Source: Myxococcaceae bacterium
GTDB lineage: Bacteria > Myxococcota > Myxococcia > Myxococcales > Myxococcaceae
Assembly (NCBI GenBank): GCA_016793095.1
Contig: JAEUJQ010000076.1
Coordinates: 112,272 to 176,271, forward strand
Length of the DNA: 64,000 nt
Direction of reading: 5' to 3'
Under the pieces are notes generated by a model. It saw only the letters and a program-made list of their open reading frames with translations, ran no database searches and was not told where the DNA came from. Below, piece after piece: positions 49,962-60,400 of the stretch. The position numbers were made by a program, and so were the translations under genes. Every line of letters begins with the position of its first letter. The first letter of the stretch is position 1.

Positions 49962-51713
49962 GTGAGCGGGGATCTCGCGGACGGCGAGTCGGTGCAGGTG
50001 AAGGGCTCGGGCTCTTCCGTCTACACGCTCAAGAACACCGGCGGCGTCTACTCGTGCACCTGCCCCGCGTGGATGCACCAGGGCCTCGCCATCGAGCGCC
50101 GCACCTGCAAGCACCTGCGCGCCTACCGCGGCGACGAGGCCGAGACGAAGCGGCTCGGGTCAGCCCCGCTCTCGGGCAAGCCCTCGCGACCGAAGCCCCC
50201 GAAGGCCCCTGGCGCCGAAGCCGCCGACGAAGGCGAGGACGAAGGCCCGCCGGTGCTGCTCGCGCACAAGTGGGAGAACGACGTCGACCTCACCGGCTGG
50301 TGGATCAGCGAGAAGCTCGACGGCGTGCGCGCGTACTGGGACGGCGAGCGCTTCATCTCGCGCCTCGGCAACCAGTTCTTCGCGCCCGCGTGGTTCACCG
50401 CCAGCCTGCCGAAGACGCCACTCGACGGCGAGCTGTGGGGCGGCCGCAAGCTCTTCCAGCGCACCGTCGGCATCGTGAAGCGGCAGGACGAGACGCCCCT
50501 GTGGAAGGAGCTCAAGTACGTCGTCTTCGACGCGCCGAAGCACGGCGGCGTCTTCGAGGAGCGTGTCGCCTACCTCGATCAGCTGGTGAAGACGCTGAAG
50601 CACGAGTTCCTGCACGCGGTCGAGCACGTCGCCTGCCGAGGCACCGACCACCTCAAGGAAGAGCTCGCGCGCATCGAGGGCCTCGGCGGCGAGGGCCTCA
50701 TGGTGAGGCAGCCGCGCTCCCGCTACGAGGCGGGCCGCTCGAGCACGCTGCTCAAGGTGAAGTCGTTCCATGACACCGAGGGGCGCGTCATCGGGCACGT
50801 CCCCGGCGCTGGTCGCCACAAGGGCCGCCTTGGCGCGCTGCTGGTGGAGATGGCTGACGGCACCCGGTTCAACGTGGGCACGGGCTTCTCGGACGCCGAA
50901 CGCGAGCGGCCGCCGAAGCTCGGCGCCATCATCACCTTCCGGTACCAGGAGCTCTCCAACTCGGGCGTGCCGCGCTTCCCCAGCTTCGTGGGCGAGCGCA
51001 TCGACGGGAAGTTCCCCGCGGCCACCTCGCCCGGCTCCAACGTGCGCCGCGTCGAGGCGATCCACTCGACGCCGCGCCCGCCCATCACGCTCGTTTCACC
51101 GCAGCCACCGACGCAGTCGACGCAACCACCACCGCCACGCCGTTTGGGAGGGAACATGCCGCTCCGCCGTTTCGAGATGACCGATGGTGACACCCGCTAC
51201 TTCTGGGAGATCGAGACGACCGGCTCGAAGCAGAAGATCCGCTTTGGCACGTTCGAAGAGAAGGAGAAGGTCTTCGAAGACGACGACGAGGCGCGCGACA
51301 GCGCCGAGAAGCGGATCGCCGAGAAGGTCGGCAAGGGCTTCAAGGAGGTCGGCGCCGCGAGCGCTGGGGCCGCGAAGAAGAAGAGCCCGTTCGATGACGA
51401 GGACGAGGACGACGCCCCGAAGGCCGCGCCGAAGCCTGCTGCACCCGCCCCGGCCGCTCCGGCCGCCGCCCCCGGTGGTGGCAAGTCGTCGAAGTCTGGT
51501 GAGGCCGGCGCGCGCTACTTCGAGTTCGTCGAGGGGAGCTCGTCGAAGTTCTGGGAGATCCGTGTCGAGGGCTCCAGCTTCTTCACCCGCTACGGGAAGA
51601 TCGGCACCGAGGGTCAGGTGACGCAGAAGGACTACGACAGCGAAGACAAGGCGAAGGCCGAGGCGGCCAAGCTGGTCGCCGAGAAGACGAAGAAGGGCTA
51701 CGTCGAAAAGTGA
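49962..51713 (+). CDS. SWIM-DNA ligase-OB-WGR-WGR fusion protein (583 aa)
   Basis: Four kinds of nucleic-acid-linked domain in one chain. A SWIM zinc finger comes first: C32-T-C34 ... C49-K-H51. The ATP-dependent ligase nucleotidyltransferase domain runs about 105-265: motif I EKLDGVR with the likely adenylated Lys118, motif III DGELWGGR, motif IV EGLMVR and motif V LLKVKSF. An OB-fold-type domain follows at about 270-350 (GRVIGHVPGAGRHKGRLGAL, YQELSNSGVPRFPSFVGERI). Two WGR domains lie at about 399-463 and 514-583 (TRYFWEIETTGSKQKIRFG; SKFWEIRVEGSSFFTRYGK). WGR domains occur in PARP enzymes and DNA ligases. An internal start with its own ribosome site sits at 51156. A DNA break-repair or conflict role is plausible. 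Confidence 0.92.
   Translation: MSGDLADGESVQVKGSGSSVYTLKNTGGVYSCTCPAWMHQGLAIERRTCKHLRAYRGDEAETKRLGSAPLSGKPSRPKPPKAPGAEAADEGEDEGPPVLLAHKWENDVDLTGWWISEKLDGVRAYWDGERFISRLGNQFFAPAWFTASLPKTPLDGELWGGRKLFQRTVGIVKRQDETPLWKELKYVVFDAPKHGGVFEERVAYLDQLVKTLKHEFLHAVEHVACRGTDHLKEELARIEGLGGEGLMVRQPRSRYEAGRSSTLLKVKSFHDTEGRVIGHVPGAGRHKGRLGALLVEMADGTRFNVGTGFSDAERERPPKLGAIITFRYQELSNSGVPRFPSFVGERIDGKFPAATSPGSNVRRVEAIHSTPRPPITLVSPQPPTQSTQPPPPRRLGGNMPLRRFEMTDGDTRYFWEIETTGSKQKIRFGTFEEKEKVFEDDDEARDSAEKRIAEKVGKGFKEVGAASAGAAKKKSPFDDEDEDDAPKAAPKPAAPAPAAPAAAPGGGKSSKSGEAGARYFEFVEGSSSKFWEIRVEGSSFFTRYGKIGTEGQVTQKDYDSEDKAKAEAAKLVAEKTKKGYVEK
51146..51158 (+). promoter_or_regulatory. Internal ribosome-binding site and start in front of the WGR pair
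   Basis: GGGAGGGAACATG inside the ligase gene: a Shine-Dalgarno-like GGGAGG about 4 nt before an in-frame ATG at 51156. It would yield a 185-aa protein made only of the two WGR domains (MPLRRFEMTDGDTRYFWEIE onward). The Pro/Thr-rich linker just upstream (TQSTQPPPPRRLGGN) looks like fused non-domain sequence. Either a true second product or a fossil of a gene fusion. Confidence 0.45.
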
Positions 51714-51824
51714 CGGCCTGACTCGCGTCAAAACGACGTGCCGCTGATCAGCGCGTCGGATCAGGCTGGCGGAGAGGCACCGCCGCTGGCTAGCGTCCGC
51801 GCGCTTCGACCCGGAGGGGGTTCC

Positions 51825-54482
51825 ATGGCAGAGCGTCCCGACATCACGCTCGACGATCTGAAGACGCTCGCGAGAGGCCAGGCGCCGGATCTCGCGCAGG
51901 CGATCATCCAGTTCGCCGCGCAGCCGCAGCCGCCGCCCGAGACCGTGCCCGAGGGCGCGCTGTTGCCGGAGCAGTTCGAGCAGATGATCAAGGAAGCCCA
52001 GCGCGAGCCGCGCGAGGCCCAGCGCCGCATGAAGGTGGCGCTGTTGTGGCGTCGCTACCTGACGCAGCCTGATCCTCCGCCGTCGGGCAAGTACCTGCTC
52101 GCCGACTTCATCACCGAGCTGTACCTGGGCGGCGGCGAGCCGACGCGGTCAGCGCTGCTCGAGCTGATTCGCACGGCTCCGCTCGACCGCGGGCTCTGGG
52201 GCGGCCTCAAGCGCGTCTTCAAGCTGGCCGAGGACCGGCAGGACGCGCTCTTCTTCGGCGCCGTCCTCGCGCGCCTCGAGGTGAGCGAGGCCACGCCCGC
52301 CGTCACCCGCGGCACCATCGTCTACCTGCAGCGCCGCGGGTCGCGGTACCTGCGCAACCTCGCCCGCGCCGTGCCCGAGCTGTACCCGGTGTTCGCCGGC
52401 GCGACCCTCGCCGAGGTGCCTGCCGACGCGACGCTGTGGCGAGGCGTGGCCGTCTACCGCGTCATCAACGAACGCGGCGAGCGCTTCGAGAACGCCTGGA
52501 AGCTGTCGCCTGACCCGCTCATGGTGCTGCTCGAGGCCGCGAAGCAGAACGAGGTCGCGAAGTTCGCCATCGACAAGCTGAAGAAGCACTTCCCGGCGCT
52601 GCTCCGGCAGACGAACCCGGCGTGGCTCCAGCGCCTCGCGCAGCGGCCCATCGCGGCGGTGCACGAGCTGCTCATCGACATCCTCACCAACACGCCCGAG
52701 CTGCACCCGGCAAAGCTCGAGGGCCTCGGCCTCAAGCCGACCGTGCTGATGCTGCTGCTCTCGCCCTCGGCCGGCGCGCGGAAGTACGCCATCGAGTACG
52801 CGCGGGCCCACGCCGCCGATCTGCCGGCCGAGCAGGTCGTCAACTACGCCCTCAAGGGCCAGAACGACACCCGCGCCTGGGCGCTCTCGGTGCTCGAGGC
52901 CCGCAACGCGAAGACCATCGGCCTGCCGTTGCTCTCGAAGCTGCTCGGCGACCAGAGCACCACCGCCTGGGCGGCCGCGCGCCTCGAGGCGCACTTCGAC
53001 CGCAACGACCTGACCGACGCCTTCTTCATCGAGCTCGTCTTCGGCGCCCACCAGCAGCGCGAGTGGGCGCGCAAGTACCTCGCCGAGCGCGTCAAGGTGA
53101 GCGAGCAGCTCGCGACGTTCGTGAAGGCGCTCTTCGCCGACCCCCGCCGGCAGGACCCGGCCAACGTGCACAACCTGGTGCGCTTCACCCGCCAGCTGTT
53201 GACGCTCGTCGCGCCCGAGCACCTCGGCGCCGCGTGGCTCTTGCCGCTGCTCTCGGAGCCGCCGTTCCGCCAGCTCGCCGACGAGCAGCTGCGCAAGGCG
53301 AAGTCGCTCCCCGGGCTCGACCTCGAGGCGGTGAAGGGCCTCGTCTTCGACCGCACCGTGCGCGAGCTCGCCCTGCACCTGCTCTCGACGCACGCCACCT
53401 TCAAGGCCATCGGCCTGCCGTGGCTGCTCGCCCTCGCGCGCCGCACCGACCCGACGCTGTCGGGCTTCGCGACCCGCATGCTGCTGGGCCAGGTGGACCC
53501 GCGCGACTTTGGCGACGGTGACGTCGATCGCGGCGCGAAGCGGCTGCTCGAGCTCGCGACCGGCGCGAAGGAGCCCGACCCGGTGCGCCTCTTCGCGCAG
53601 ACGTACCTGCGCTGTCACCACCCGACGGTGGGCCCGCAGCAGCCCGAGGCCATCGCCCACGCGATCAAGCCGCGCCTCGCGCTCGCGCAGTTCCCCGCCG
53701 AGCCCTTCTGGAAGGCGCTGTTCGACGCGCGTGCCGACGTGCGCCGCTTCGCCGTCACCATCACCCGTGCCGACCTGCGTCGGTGGGGCGCCCACCTGCG
53801 CGTCTACGAGCTCGCCGACAGCGAGCACAAAGAGGTGCGCAACCTCTGCCTCAACGCGCTCGAGAACGCCGGCGCGCCCACCGCCGACGCCGCCTGCACG
53901 CTCACGGTGGAGGAGATCGACGCCGCCCAGGTCTTCCGCCTCACCGAGAGCCGCATTCGCCAGAGCCGCGACGTCGCGATGGAGCTGATCGCGAAGCACT
54001 ACCAGCGCCTCGGCGGCCCCGAGCGCCTCGCGTGGCTGATGGAGAGCGCCGACCGCGGCGTGCGCACCATGGCCGTGCGCATGCTGTGGGAGCGCCACCG
54101 CCCCGCGTCGCTGCCCGACGGGTGGAAACCGAAGGGCCCGGCGAAGCTCCCCGAGTCCGCCGGCCGCTTCCAGAACGTGCAGGTGCTGCAGGACTTCCTG
54201 CGCACGCTGCTGTTCGGCCTGCCGCCCGGTCGCGCCGCCGAGGCCCGGGAAGGCGAGCTGCCCAGGCGCAACGCCGGCGCCCAGGTGGCCAAGCGCCGCG
54301 CCATCGAGGCCGCCCGCGCGCTCGCGGTGGAAGACGAGGGCTTCGCCCGCGCCGTCAGCCCGCTCTTCCTCGAGTTCTCCGGCAGCATCGCGCGCGGTGA
54401 GTGGCAGTCCTGCCTCGCCGCGCTCGCCACCGTGAAGCTGGCGCACCCCCACCTCGACGTCGGCCTCTCGTTGAAGGCCTGA
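51825..54482 (+). CDS. HEAT-like repeat protein (885 aa)
   Basis: ATG at 51825 is preceded by GGAGGGGG, better than the longer in-frame start. Entirely alpha-helical in appearance with irregular HEAT/ARM-type repeats: KVALLWRRYLTQPDPPPSGK, LFFGAVLARLEVSEATPAVT, ALKGQNDTRAWALSVLEARN, VRRFAVTITRADLRRWGAHL, VRNLCLNALENAGAPTADAA. No catalytic residues, no signal peptide. Lies between the SWIM-ligase-WGR gene and the 2351-aa gene (15-nt gap to the latter), so it is probably part of one operon. Likely a scaffold or substrate-recognition protein. Reminds me of the helical proteins around MolR/YehI-type WGR proteins, but not a firm match. Confidence 0.8.
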   Translation: MAERPDITLDDLKTLARGQAPDLAQAIIQFAAQPQPPPETVPEGALLPEQFEQMIKEAQREPREAQRRMKVALLWRRYLTQPDPPPSGKYLLADFITELYLGGGEPTRSALLELIRTAPLDRGLWGGLKRVFKLAEDRQDALFFGAVLARLEVSEATPAVTRGTIVYLQRRGSRYLRNLARAVPELYPVFAGATLAEVPADATLWRGVAVYRVINERGERFENAWKLSPDPLMVLLEAAKQNEVAKFAIDKLKKHFPALLRQTNPAWLQRLAQRPIAAVHELLIDILTNTPELHPAKLEGLGLKPTVLMLLLSPSAGARKYAIEYARAHAADLPAEQVVNYALKGQNDTRAWALSVLEARNAKTIGLPLLSKLLGDQSTTAWAAARLEAHFDRNDLTDAFFIELVFGAHQQREWARKYLAERVKVSEQLATFVKALFADPRRQDPANVHNLVRFTRQLLTLVAPEHLGAAWLLPLLSEPPFRQLADEQLRKAKSLPGLDLEAVKGLVFDRTVRELALHLLSTHATFKAIGLPWLLALARRTDPTLSGFATRMLLGQVDPRDFGDGDVDRGAKRLLELATGAKEPDPVRLFAQTYLRCHHPTVGPQQPEAIAHAIKPRLALAQFPAEPFWKALFDARADVRRFAVTITRADLRRWGAHLRVYELADSEHKEVRNLCLNALENAGAPTADAACTLTVEEIDAAQVFRLTESRIRQSRDVAMELIAKHYQRLGGPERLAWLMESADRGVRTMAVRMLWERHRPASLPDGWKPKGPAKLPESAGRFQNVQVLQDFLRTLLFGLPPGRAAEAREGELPRRNAGAQVAKRRAIEAARALAVEDEGFARAVSPLFLEFSGSIARGEWQSCLAALATVKLAHPHLDVGLSLKA

Positions 54483-54497
54483 CCCAGGACGACTCCC

Positions 54498-57400
54498 ATG
54501 GCCACGTACTCCATCGGTCACCTCGAGCAGGTGAAGGCGCTGGCGGCGAGTGGACGCACGCTCGCCATCGGCGGGACCCGCCTCGACGGCGCCTCGTCAG
54601 TCACCCTCTTCGACGCCGGCACCCGCAAGGTGCTCAAGCAGCTCACGCTGCCCACCCACACGCTCGCGCTCGGCCTCACGAAGGACCGGCTCTTCGTCGG
54701 CGGCCTCGACGGCAAGCTGCACCGCTTCTCGGTGCCCAACGGCGACGCCGCCGGCTCCCTCGACGCGCACGCGGGCGGCGTCACCGCCATCGCCGTCGCG
54801 CAGGACCTCGTGGCCACCACCGGCCTCGACGGCCGCGTCGTGGTGTGGGCCGGTGACGTGAAGCAGCACGAGTTCATCTCGAGGGGCCCCCAGCGCGCGG
54901 TCGCCCTCGACGTGGTGAACCGCCGCGTGGCCGTGGGCGGCGACGACGGCGTGGTGCGCGTCTTCTCGTTCGCGACGAAGGCCGTGCGCGAGATGGAGGG
55001 GCACCGCGGCGCGGTGACGGCCCTCGCCTTCACGCCCCGCGACGGGCGGCTCGCCTCGACCGGCGACGACGGCACCGTGCGCTTCTGGTACCTCGAGGGC
55101 GCCGTCGAGTGCGAGGTGCGCGGCGAGGGAGACACCGGCCACGCCGGCGGCGCCACCGCCTTCGCGTTCCTGCCGACGCCCGTGCCCGAGGCGAAGGACC
55201 AGAGCGATCGGCTCGTCTCCACCGGCCACGACGCGAAGGTGCGCACCGTTCGCCTCGACGACAAGAAGCGCAGCAAGACCTTCGACGCCGACGGGCCCCA
55301 GCGCGCGCTCGCCCTCGTCGAGAGCGATCCCCGCAAGGCGCAGGTCGAGCTCGTCACCGGCGGCGACAGCCGCAAGCTCACCTTCATCACCGTGGCCCCC
55401 GATGGCCAGCTCGCCGACGGCACCGACGCCGGCCTCGACGCCTTCGCCACCTGGGCGCAGCAGCTCAAGACGGCCCAGAAGGGCGCGAAGGAGGCGTTCG
55501 CGAAGGACCTGCCGAAGCTGCCCGAGCCCGAGGTCGTGCCGCTGCTCGAGGCGCTCGCGACGGCGCCGGACCAGTCGGTGCGCCTCACCCTCGCGAAGAC
55601 GCTCGCCGGCCAGCCCCGGAAGGACACGCGGGGGCTCCTGCGCACGCTGGTGAAGGACAAGGACGGCGCGGTGGCGCTCGCGGCCCTCGAGGCGCTCGCG
55701 AAGACCGAAGACCAGCCCTTCCTCGCCTGGCGCGAGGGCGTCAGGGCGACGGTGGCCTCGGTGCGCATCGCCGCGCTCAAGGCGCTCGCGCCGCTGTACC
55801 CGGCCGTTCCCCTCGTCCCGGCGCTGGTCGCCGCCGCGCTGAAAGACAGCGATCCCTCGGTGCGGTTGGCCGCGCTCGACGCGCTCCAGGCCATCTTCCC
55901 CGACGGCACCGAGGCGCTCGTCACCGGCTTCGACAAGGGCCCGCCCGACATCCGCGCCGAGGTGCTCGTGCGCGCGTTGCTCTCGGGCAGGCTCGCGCAG
56001 CTGCAGTCCAGCTCGGGACGCGCGCTCGACGACGAGGCCGTGCTGGTGCGGCAGGTCGCCTTCGTGGTGCGCGTGCTCGAGCGTCCCGCGGTCGCTGTGG
56101 TGCTCGAGAAGATGCTCGAGCTGCCGGAGATCTACCGGCGGGCCAACGGCGGGAAGGACCCGACCGCCGAGCAGCTGCCGCCGCTGCGCGCGAAGCTGGG
56201 CCTCACCACCACCGCGCCGAAGGAGCTCTCACAGGACGACCTCACGCCGCTGCTCGTCGCCATGTCGGCAAAGTCCACCGACATCGCCAGCCGCGGCGCC
56301 GCCGGGCTGCTCTTCGCCGCGGGTGACGTGCGCGCGATCTCGGCGCTGCTCCAGCTCTCGCGCGAGGAGCCGGCGGGCCACCGCGTCTGGGTGCTGCTGA
56401 CGCTCAACCAGCTGTCCGACCCGCGCGCCCGTCAGCGCGTCGCGTCGATGGTCGATGACGCGGAGGCCTCGGTGCGTGCCGCCGCCGCCGACGGCCTGGG
56501 CCGCCGCAAGGACGAGGCGTCGCCGCTCGAGTTCGCCGGCATCCTGCTGCGCAGCGCGTTCGAAGACATGCGCAAGCGCGGCCTCACCCGGCTCGTGGGG
56601 CTCGCCGAGAAGGACCGCACGGAAGAAGCAGACGCGCTGCTCGGGCACGCGCTGGACGATGAGGCGGCCGCCGTGCGCGCCGAGGCCTTCAAGACGTTGT
56701 GGGCCTGGCACGAGAAGAACCCGACCGCCGCCATCGACCGCGCGCTCGCCGCCCGGTTCGCCGACCTCCGCCTGTCCGCGGTGCGCCAGCTGGCCCTCAT
56801 CGCGAAGACCCCGACCGACGACGACCAGCCGGCGCCGAAGGGCACGCCCGCGTGGGTGCTCGAGCGCCTCGAGAAGGCCGTCACCGACCGCGACGCGGGA
56901 GTCGGTGAGACGGCGCTGACGACGCTCTCGCGCCTGCTCGGGCGCGAGGCCGCGAAGCCGTTCCTCAAGGGGCTCGAGTCCGAGGCCGTCGCCACCCGCG
57001 TGCTGGCCGCGAAGCGGTCGGCGCAGCTCGCCGGCAAGCCCGAGGCCGACTCGCTGCGCTCGCCGCTGGTGAAGGCGCTCGCCGATCTCTCGATCCCCGT
57101 GCGGCTCGCCGCGCTCGAGAGCGCCGACGCCCTGGTGAAGGACGACGCGGGCCCGCTGACCGCCGGCCTGCTCGCCGACTCGCTCGAGGTGCGCGTGCGC
57201 GCGGCCGAGCTGCTCGCGAAGCGCGGAGACGAGCGCATCATCGAGCCGATGCGCGGCTTCGTGCTCGATGCCGACCTCAAGCTGCGCCACCCGCCCGCCT
57301 TCCTCGAGCCGCTGCGTGCTCGCGCCGTGGGCGCCCTCGCCACCCTCGGCAGCCCGCGCACCGCCGCCCTCTTCGCCGACCCGCTCCTCAAGGACGAGAA

Positions 57401-60400
57401 CCCGGCCCTCCGCGAGCAGGCAGCGCGCGGCCTGTGCAACGCCGGGGCGGAGGGGCTCCTGCTCGACGCCCTGAGCCACGCCGACGTGGCGGTGCGCAGC
57501 TGGGCTGCCGAGGGCCTCGCCCGCCTCGGCGACGATCGCGGCCTCGCGGTGTTGACCGGCACCCTGAAGGATCCGCACCTGCCGATTCGGGAAGGCGCGC
57601 TCCGGGCCCTGGTCGCGCTCGGCCCTGCGGGAGACAACGCGCTGTTCCTCGGGCTCGACGATGCTGACAGCTACCTGTCCGACACGTTCTTCGCGACCCT
57701 GCTCGCGCGCGACCTGCGTGCCGCCCGCGAAGGCAACGAGCCCGAGCTGCTGACGGCCGCGCTCTCGGCCCGGCGCCCCGACGTGCGCTACGCCGCCGCC
57801 CGCGCCCTCGAGCTGCGCGCCGACGTGAGCGCCTACACCGAGCTGCTCATCTCGGCCGTGAGCCCGCCGAAGCCCGAGAAGGCCGGCGACATGAAGGACT
57901 GGCCCGAGGAGGGCGAGCGCGAGCGCGTCGCCATGCGCCTCGTGCAGCTGCTCTCGGCCGACACCGCGCAGGCCCGCTACCTCGCCGGCCAGGCGCTGCT
58001 GCTCCGCCGCAAGCCGCTCGAGTTCTTCGACGAGGTGAAGCGCGTCGTCACCCTGCGCCCCGCGTCCGAGACGGTGGTGCCCGACACCAACCAACGCGGC
58101 AGAGCGAGCACGGACGCGGTCGCGCGCCGTGACTGGCTGCGCAAGCTCTTCGCCGGCGCCTCCACGAAGGTCGCCACCGCCGACGCGAAGGAGCTCGAGG
58201 TGCGCCGGTGGATCGCCTTCGGCGCCTACGTCGGGCTGCTCCGCCTCTCGAGCCCCGATGAGACGGTGCGCCGCGTGCGCCGCGACTGCGTCGATCGGAT
58301 GATCGAGATGGCGTCTGCCGGCAGCCCGAAGCCCATCTCGGTGGTGCCGGCGCTCGTGCGCGCGCTCGACGACGAGGACGCGCTGGTGCGCAAGAAGGCG
58401 CTGGCAGGCCTCACGAAGCTGCTCGAGGCGACGCCCGACGTGGCGCTGCGCCACGCGCTCTCGTCTGCGTCCGCCGACGTCGGGCTGCTCGCGCTCGAGC
58501 AGCTCAACGCGCGGGGCCAGGCCGCGCGGCCGTGGTTCGTCGAGGCGCTCAGCTCGAACGTCGCCGAGGTGCGCCAGCAGGCCTTCGTGTTGCTCGAGCG
58601 CAGCTACGGCCCCGGCACCCTCGACGCCCTGATGGCCGCGCTGGCGAGCCCGCACGCGGACCTGCGCCTCGGCGTGCTGCAGAAGCTCGCCGCCAGCCAG
58701 GACGCGCGGGTGCTGCCGGCGCTGCGCAAGGCGCTGGAGAGCGACCGTGACGACGTGCGCCTGCTCGCCGCCCAGCTGCTGGCGGAGCGGAAGGACGACG
58801 CGGCGGTGCCGGCCCTCGCTGCCTTCCTCGTGCCTGACGGGCCCTCCATCGCGGCGGCGCGCGCGGCGCTGGCCACCTGCGCGACCGACGCCGCCTCCGT
58901 GGCCCTCGCGACGCACCTGCAGGAGCTCGCTGCCCTGCCTCCCGCCGCCGAGCCCGGCCCCGTCAACGCCCTCAAGCGTGACGCCATCGCCGCGCTCGCG
59001 TCGACCCACCGCGCCGTCGGGCTCGAGGCGCTGCTCCAGCGCTTCGAAGACGCCGCGCCCGACGTGCGGTTCGCGGCCTTCGCCGGCGCGCTCACGCTCA
59101 CGAACCACCGGCGGCCGCCAGCGAAGGGCGCGCCCAACCGGCAGTTCCTCAAGGACGAGAAGCGCTGGCCCCGCAACAGCGCCGGCGTGCTCCAGGTGCT
59201 CCAGGCGGGCGTGAAGGCGAAGGACCCGGTGGTGCGCTGCGCCGCAGCCCGTGAGGCCGACATCGGCGCCGAGCGCGAGCATGAGGCGCTGCTCACCTCG
59301 TTGTTCGGCGATCGCGACGTCGCGACCCGCGTACAGGCCGTCACCAGCTACGCCTCGCGTGTCGAGAAGCACGGCGCGCCCCTGGCGCCGCTCGAGCAGG
59401 TCATCGCCCAGGGCAACCGTGAGCTGATGCTGCAGGCCGCGGAGGGCCTCGCCGTGAAGCAGCACGTCGCGTCCTTGAGGCCGTTGCTCCTCTTCACCCG
59501 CGCGGGTGAGGTGCCCGAGCAGGTGCGCGCGGTGCTGGCGCTCGGAACGGCCGGCCAGGTGCGCGCGCTCGAGGAGGTCGAGGTGCTCGCGGCTGGCGGC
59601 ACCGAGGAGGCGCCGGTGGTGCCCGAGGTCCGCGCCGCCGCCATCGAGGCGCTCGGCCGGCTCTTCAAGGCCCTCACCGAGGTCGACGCGAAGAAGCGCG
59701 TCGTCGAGGCAGTGGAGGCGGCGGCCCTCGAAGGCCACCTCCGCCACGCAGGCGTGAAGGGCCTGCGGTGGGTCGGCGACGACCGCGCGCTCGGCAAGCT
59801 GCAGCAGATCGCCGCCGACGACGCCGACTTCGACTTCGAGCTGCGGAAGGAGGCCCTCCGCTCCCTCGGCGTGCTGGGCGACCCGTCGAGCGAGAAGGTG
59901 CTGGCGAACGCGCTCAAGAAGCCGCAGCTCGCGGAGACGGCGCTGCAGGCGCTCGAGGCGTGCTTCCCGTCGGATCCGCTGCGCGTGGCGCTGGCCGCCG
60001 CGTCGAGCGAGCTGCCGTCCATCTCCGGGCCGGCGCTGGCGTTCCTGCTCGCCGAGGCCGAGCCGGGCCCGCTGCTCGAGCGGCTCGCCAACCCGCGCCT
60101 GCAGCCGCAGCTGCGCTCCAAGGTGAAGTTCGGCCTGGGCCGCCGCGCCGCGCTGCCCACCGAGCCGCTCGTGAAGCTCACGGCGTCGGAGTTCCCCAAC
60201 GTGCGCGAAGACATGGCGTGGCTGATGGCGCGCCACGCCCTCGCCGACACGAAGCTGCCCGCCGATGAGCAGCGGCAGCGCGTCTCGGCGCTCGTCTCGG
60301 CCGCCACCACGACGGCCCAGCGCTGGGCGAAGAGCGTCGGCACCGACCAGAAGGCGGAAGAGAGCGCGTTCCTGAGGCTCCTGTGGGCCGCCACGCTGCA

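Noticed and set aside
52149..54521. 790-codon minus-strand open frame opposite the HEAT-like gene
   Set aside because: Low-complexity Arg/Gly/Glu-rich shadow with no start context; the opposite strand is coherent.
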